Positions 33,714-36,812 of a DNA stretch of 36,812 nt are shown here, piece by piece. The translations under genes were made by a program, and so were the position numbers. This stretch comes from a virus. Each line of letters begins with the position of its first letter. Position 1 is the first letter of the stretch. The notes under the pieces are model-generated. The model did no database searches. It had not been told where the DNA came from and worked only from the letters and a program-made list of their open reading frames with translations. The stretch is from positions 1-36,812 of the IMG/VR virus record IMGVR_UViG_3300020582_000003. One strand, given 5' to 3'.

Positions 33714-34336
33714 TAGCAATAAACGACGTTCGCCTTGGTGCCGCGCTTTCCGTCGATCCGCTCGCGCGGATGTCCCCGCCGGATTATCGAATCATGCAGC
33801 CAAGCCCGATTCGCACGTTTCCCGTCACAGCGGCGCCGCCCACGGCTACGCCGCCGGAACCGCTGCAAAAGCCCGTGCCGCCGATCGAAGTCGGCGCGCC
33901 GATTCAAGTATCCACGGGATCGACGGGGGGATCGACGGGGGGATCGACGGGCGCGCCCGCATCTGGCGCGCTGCCCATCGACGTTTCAAACATCATCGAT
34001 CCCGTCACGGGAGTGACCTACGCGGGATATCTCACGCAGGACGCGCAAACGCTTTACCAATCCGGCTCGCTCCTAACCGGCGGAAATGTACTCACGCCGC
34101 AAGGATCCGCACTGGCCGCACAGGGGGACTTGATTCAGGGCACGCCCGCGCCCTCGCCCGCGCAATTTGCGCAAGCGCAACCTGCGGCCGCGGCGCCTGG
34201 CACGGATTTCTTTTCTTCCCTGATGAATTGGCTCACGGAGGAAACGCTGTGGACCGGCGTGCCCAACGGAGTCCTGGCCGCCGGCGGCGTAATCGCCGCG
34301 TCCTGGATGTTCGGGAAGAAACGAGGGCGCCGCTGA
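33710..34336 (+). CDS. Tail-anchored virion-type protein, 208 aa
   Basis: The GTG start overlaps the previous stop by four bases. The N-terminus is Pro-rich (residues about 20-65); a tandem Gly-Ser-Thr-Gly repeat comes from 12-bp repeats (about 33919-33952). A Gln/Ala-rich linker follows, and it ends with a hydrophobic segment (GVLAAGGVIAASWMF) and GKKRGRR. It resembles the 32934 protein in its second half (GGNVLTPQGSALAAQG versus KLTAQGQALLNGGN), so the two may be paralogues. Confidence 0.7.
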   Translation: MIAINDVRLGAALSVDPLARMSPPDYRIMQPSPIRTFPVTAAPPTATPPEPLQKPVPPIEVGAPIQVSTGSTGGSTGGSTGAPASGALPIDVSNIIDPVTGVTYAGYLTQDAQTLYQSGSLLTGGNVLTPQGSALAAQGDLIQGTPAPSPAQFAQAQPAAAAPGTDFFSSLMNWLTEETLWTGVPNGVLAAGGVIAASWMFGKKRGRR

Positions 34337-35157
34337 TGCTGTTCCCGAATCATCCCGCATATGCTGAGATTCGCGCCGGCATGGGCGACCTGGGATATCA
34401 GCCGGGCGCGCACGCACTCTTGGGTTACACCGCGCCCGCGCATGATCTTGGGGACTTCTCCGCATCGATGGAAAACGCCGCCGTTGACGCGGGCTATTCC
34501 ATTAACGACATTCAACTTTTGAACGCGCTGGGCGCGACGGATCAGGATTTGACGAACCTGATCAATGGCAACATCACGCTCACCGCGCTCTACGCGCAGT
34601 ACGGCGTCACGATTCCCGGCGGCGGTGGAGTCGTTCCCACTACGGCCACAAACACGCCCGTGACGCCCGCATCGGCCTCGATTACGCCCGCGCCGCCATC
34701 GCAGCCGCAGGGCCAGCTTCCCACCGGCAGCCAGTTCAGCTACACCGGCGGATGGAGCCCGATTCACGGCAGCGTGGGCGACGTCCAAGCGGCGCTCAGT
34801 TCCAAACTGCCGGGCAGCGGCATGCAGCTCGTGGCGTTCAACTCCACGGGATCATCGCTGCTGGGCGTGGGCACGGCGGGATTCACGGCTACAGTCGCCG
34901 TCACGGGCGTAGGCTTCGCGCTACTCAGCGATGCGCAATCCATCGTGGTGACCATCGTGCAAAGCGTGATCGGCACGGGCAACCTGACCACGAATCAGAT
35001 TTCGCTCGTTTCCACGCCGTCGACGCCCGCGGCAGTGGCCGCCGCAAACGCAGCGGCGGGCAATCCGATCGTCTGGCTCGAATCGAACGCCATCTACATC
35101 GCCGCGGCGGTCGCGGGTTTGGTTTTTCTGAACAATTTCACGGGGAAGCGCCGATGA
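34336..35157 (+). CDS. Tail-anchored virion-type protein, 273 aa
   Basis: The start overlaps the previous stop by one base (TGATG). The N-terminus contains GYQPGAHALLG (also in the 32934 gene) and a short helix-rich part with LLNALGATDQDLTNLING. A Pro/Thr linker leads to a domain (SPIHGSVGDVQAALSSKL) rich in strands, and the protein ends with a hydrophobic segment (AIYIAAAVAGLVFLNNF) and TGKRR. It may be a trans-envelope or vertex protein. Confidence 0.7.
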   Translation: MLFPNHPAYAEIRAGMGDLGYQPGAHALLGYTAPAHDLGDFSASMENAAVDAGYSINDIQLLNALGATDQDLTNLINGNITLTALYAQYGVTIPGGGGVVPTTATNTPVTPASASITPAPPSQPQGQLPTGSQFSYTGGWSPIHGSVGDVQAALSSKLPGSGMQLVAFNSTGSSLLGVGTAGFTATVAVTGVGFALLSDAQSIVVTIVQSVIGTGNLTTNQISLVSTPSTPAAVAAANAAAGNPIVWLESNAIYIAAAVAGLVFLNNFTGKRR

Positions 35158-35210
35158 CTTCACATCCGAAACCGCACCATCATCCAGCACCCGTACATAA
35201 GGAGAAAGCC

Positions 35211-35420
35211 ATGAAGATCGAAGAGTTTCAACCCGGCGATGAAGTGCTCGTCAATGAAGGCGGCAGCGAAATCGAGGGCGTAGTGCGCTCCATCCAACTG
35301 GTCAAGAATCTGGTGGACGTGCAGCTTTACAAGCAAGGCCACCTGAAACACGGACTGACCGTGGCGTTCCCGCCGGAACAGGTGAAATTGCGCAGCCACG
35401 AAAAGGCGGCGAGCGCCTAG
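35211..35420 (+). CDS. KOW/SH3-like small protein, 69 aa
   Basis: A 69-residue protein with a beta-barrel-like pattern: FQPGDEVLVNEGGSEIEGVV, then VDVQLYKQG and FPPEQVKL. ATG 35211 has AAGGAG 7 nt upstream. A longer form from ATG 35154 (88 aa, His-rich start) would overlap the preceding stop as ATGA. It probably binds nucleic acid or a protein partner. Confidence 0.65.
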   Translation: MKIEEFQPGDEVLVNEGGSEIEGVVRSIQLVKNLVDVQLYKQGHLKHGLTVAFPPEQVKLRSHEKAASA

Positions 35421-35423
35421 TGA

Positions 35424-35485
35424 GCAAAAGGCCCCGGTAAGCCTTCGGCAAGAAGGCTCAGGCTAAAGGGGCGCTTTTGCGGTGA
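35424..35485 (+). repeat. Junction hairpin, copy K, with loop insertion
   Basis: Arms GCAAAAG/CTTTTGC and GCCCC/GGGGC, unpaired G at 35473, loop GGTAA plus the same 27-nt insertion as copy D, then GGTGA. The GGTGA includes the possible GTG start (35482); ATG 35494 follows. Confidence 0.9.
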
Positions 35486-35493
35486 AACTGACC

Positions 35494-36246
35494 ATGCCAC
35501 GAGCGAAGAAAAATCCGTCGGAACTGGTGCTCATGGGCGCCAATCCCTCGGAGCTCGTGGTGATGGGCGGTAACCCTGGAAAGGTTTCACTTCGCCAAGT
35601 GAAGGAAGCCGAACGTGCCTACGCATCATCGGTGAGTACATGGGGTGAGCACGATCAGGGGACACAGCGCCTTCATTCGAGATGGTGGGACTTGCGACGC
35701 GCCTATGAATCTCAGACGGGAAAAAAGTTATATCAGCTAAACCCTAGTAACGGCATTGAAGGCGCATCGCAACTGTACCAAGAATTCCACGGCGAGCCGG
35801 GCAAGCACGTGGACACCTACATCGAACCGGAGCCGCGCCCCGCGAATCTGGGCCAGCTCGGAGTGCTGCGCAAATTGCAGGTGAAGCGCACCGGCGGATG
35901 GAAGTGGGGCGAATTCGATTTCATCGGCAAGGATGTGCAGGTCGCGGGCAACGTCGGCCACTCGCAGATTTATTTCGTGGGCGGGGATCAGAAAGTGACG
36001 CGCGGGCAACTGACGCACCTGGGCGTGGACAATTCCAAGGAAATGATCGACCTGGGCGAGTGCATGGAAATCGAGTACCGCGCGAAAAAGGCGCACGTAG
36101 ACGGGATCGAGAGCAACTACTACCACCAGTTTGGAGACGTCACGGGCCGCCGTCCCCGGCTCATGTACGACCGCCGCGGCCCGCAAGGACGCCTGTTTCT
36201 GGTGGGCGGGGAATACACGATCGAACCGGAAGGAATCGTGAATTGA
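35494..36246 (+). CDS. NPSEL-repeat protein, 250 aa
   Basis: The N-terminus has three copies of an N-P-(S/G) motif: NPSELVLMGA, NPSELVVMGG, NPGKVSL. A helical part follows (EAERAYASSVSTWGEHDQ, RWWDLRRAYESQTGKKL), then a beta-rich C-terminal domain (WGEFDFIGKDVQVAGNVGHS; IYFVGGDQKVTRGQLTHLG). The repeat may be a protein-binding tag. I have the impression that similar N-termini occur in environmental phage contigs; function unknown. ATG 35494 chosen; GTG 35482 is the alternative. The stop overlaps the next start as TTGA. Confidence 0.7.
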   Translation: MPRAKKNPSELVLMGANPSELVVMGGNPGKVSLRQVKEAERAYASSVSTWGEHDQGTQRLHSRWWDLRRAYESQTGKKLYQLNPSNGIEGASQLYQEFHGEPGKHVDTYIEPEPRPANLGQLGVLRKLQVKRTGGWKWGEFDFIGKDVQVAGNVGHSQIYFVGGDQKVTRGQLTHLGVDNSKEMIDLGECMEIEYRAKKAHVDGIESNYYHQFGDVTGRRPRLMYDRRGPQGRLFLVGGEYTIEPEGIVN

Positions 36247-36446
36247 TTTCTCTGTCATTGATCTCGGCGATTACTCTCACGCTTGCGATTGGCGCGGCTT
36301 TAGGCTTTCTTTTCGCGCTCTGGGTTATTCGGCGAGCGGTGAAAACGGATCGTGCTACGCGGGACCGGTTCAGTCAGTTCATTGACAAATATTCGAGTCC
36401 TGAAGAATTCGATGGAAGGGAAGAGCCAAATGCTCGCGGGAACTGA
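36243..36446 (+). CDS. Small single-pass membrane protein, 67 aa
   Basis: The TTG start overlaps the previous stop (TTGA). The first 28 residues are hydrophobic (LSLISAITLTLAIGAALGFL), followed by a basic then acidic cytoplasmic part. It overlaps the next gene by 17 bases. Function unknown. Confidence 0.65.
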   Translation: MISLSLISAITLTLAIGAALGFLFALWVIRRAVKTDRATRDRFSQFIDKYSSPEEFDGREEPNARGN

Positions 36447-36812
36447 ACACGGAATTAGCAAGGCCAACATCGTCACGGGCGCGGACAAGGATCTCGATTT
36501 GTGCCTGCGCATCAGCCGCGAACGCATGCGCGCGGGCCCGCGCAAGGGCTACAACATTTTCGGCAGGATCGAGACGATCTATTTTGAGCCGGACCGCGAT
36601 TGCCGCATGCCTCTACACAAAGCAGCCAAAGTCGGGCGGCGGCTGTACTGGCCAGAAAACGGTCCCACGCTGGCAATCTCGATTCCTGAAAGCGATTTGC
36701 TGATTCCGTCGCGTTTGCCACTTCGCAGAGGGCTGGCCGCGTTGCCGGATGTTCCCGATCCGGAGCATCCGGCGGCGAATCCCTACGACGTGGACCAATA
36801 CGGGCAATCGCA
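36430..36812 (+). CDS. 5' part of gene spanning the circular join; unknown protein
   Basis: ATG 36430 begins the 249-residue protein that continues at position 1. The N-terminal 85 residues are basic, with SKANIVTGADKDLDLCLRIS and a proline-rich loop later. Its end in this record is artificial: the last 127 bases duplicate 1-127. See the 1-494 entry for the rest. Confidence 0.8.
   Translation, partial: MLAGTEHGISKANIVTGADKDLDLCLRISRERMRAGPRKGYNIFGRIETIYFEPDRDCRMPLHKAAKVGRRLYWPENGPTLAISIPESDLLIPSRLPLRRGLAALPDVPDPEHPAANPYDVDQYGQS
36686..36812. repeat. Terminal direct repeat, copy 2 (circular overlap)
   Basis: Identical to 1-127; should be removed to obtain the 36,685-bp circle. Confidence 0.93.

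Noticed and set aside
1070-35485. Junction hairpins as ordinary Rho-independent terminators
   Set aside because: No T-run follows any copy, the loop and flanking GGTAA are conserved, and orientation tracks the downstream gene start.

Overview
The window is one complete circular DNA element. Bases 1-127 are repeated exactly at 36686-36812, and a gene reads in frame across that join, so the true circle is 36,685 bp. A 127-bp overlap is the typical assembler signature of a closed circle. It looks like a bacterial virus: two peptidoglycan-cleaving enzymes, a small-holin-like membrane protein, receptor-binding spikes, an orphan DNA methyltransferase, a DnaB/RepA-type helicase, phage-type radical SAM and PAPS-reductase-like proteins, and many short genes with stop/start overlaps. 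I see no terminase large subunit, portal, HK97-type capsid, tape measure or tail tube. Instead there is a HerA/FtsK-type ATPase, several small beta-rich proteins that could be jelly-roll capsid proteins (three share a motif), and a cassette of proteins ending in a membrane segment plus a basic tail. This fits a tailless, possibly membrane-containing dsDNA virus, perhaps an undescribed lineage. That placement is inference. The host is probably a soil-type bacterium of fairly high GC. Acidobacteriota is only a guess from the repeat types, the Sec-signal spikes and the gene style.

Layout. (1) 30.7 kb through the join to 4.3 kb, plus strand: virion genes. First comes a transglutaminase-like cysteine-protease-fold protein, then five more proteins with C-terminal membrane segments, a KOW/SH3-like protein, an NPSEL-repeat protein and a protein spanning the join. 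These are followed by a membrane protein, the candidate major capsid protein (1155-1919) and further small structural candidates. (2) 4.4-10.3 kb: three large exported proteins with Sec signal peptides. The second and third share a near-identical N-terminal module but have different C-terminal binding modules (YadA-like repeats versus LamG plus SGNH hydrolase). (3) 10.3-16.4 kb: small membrane proteins, a glycosyltransferase, a Tat-signal protein, a lytic transglycosylase, an M15 peptidase and two paralogues of the capsid candidate. (4) 16.4-24.8 kb, minus strand: zinc-ribbon genes, the methyltransferase, the packaging-type ATPase with two small genes overprinted on its linker, and small phage-type genes. 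(5) 24.84-25.29 kb: a non-coding control region with a strong promoter, a palindrome next to a ribbon-helix-helix gene, and seven AAATGCCCAC iterons; this is the best replication-origin candidate. (6) 25.3-30.6 kb, minus strand: radical SAM protein, helicase, PAPS-reductase-like protein, small genes, a structured RNA candidate and a 437-aa protein of unknown role, divergent from the virion operon at 30.6-30.7 kb.

Two repeat systems dominate the gene junctions. One is a hairpin (11 copies) with compensatory base changes, lying directly upstream of nine gene starts on both strands in matching orientation and in reverse orientation on either side of the capsid candidate. The other is arrays of the heptamer GTGACTG (14 arrays) whose first unit often contains the upstream stop codon and whose last unit often provides a GTG start codon. 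Together they mark almost every junction where genes do not overlap.
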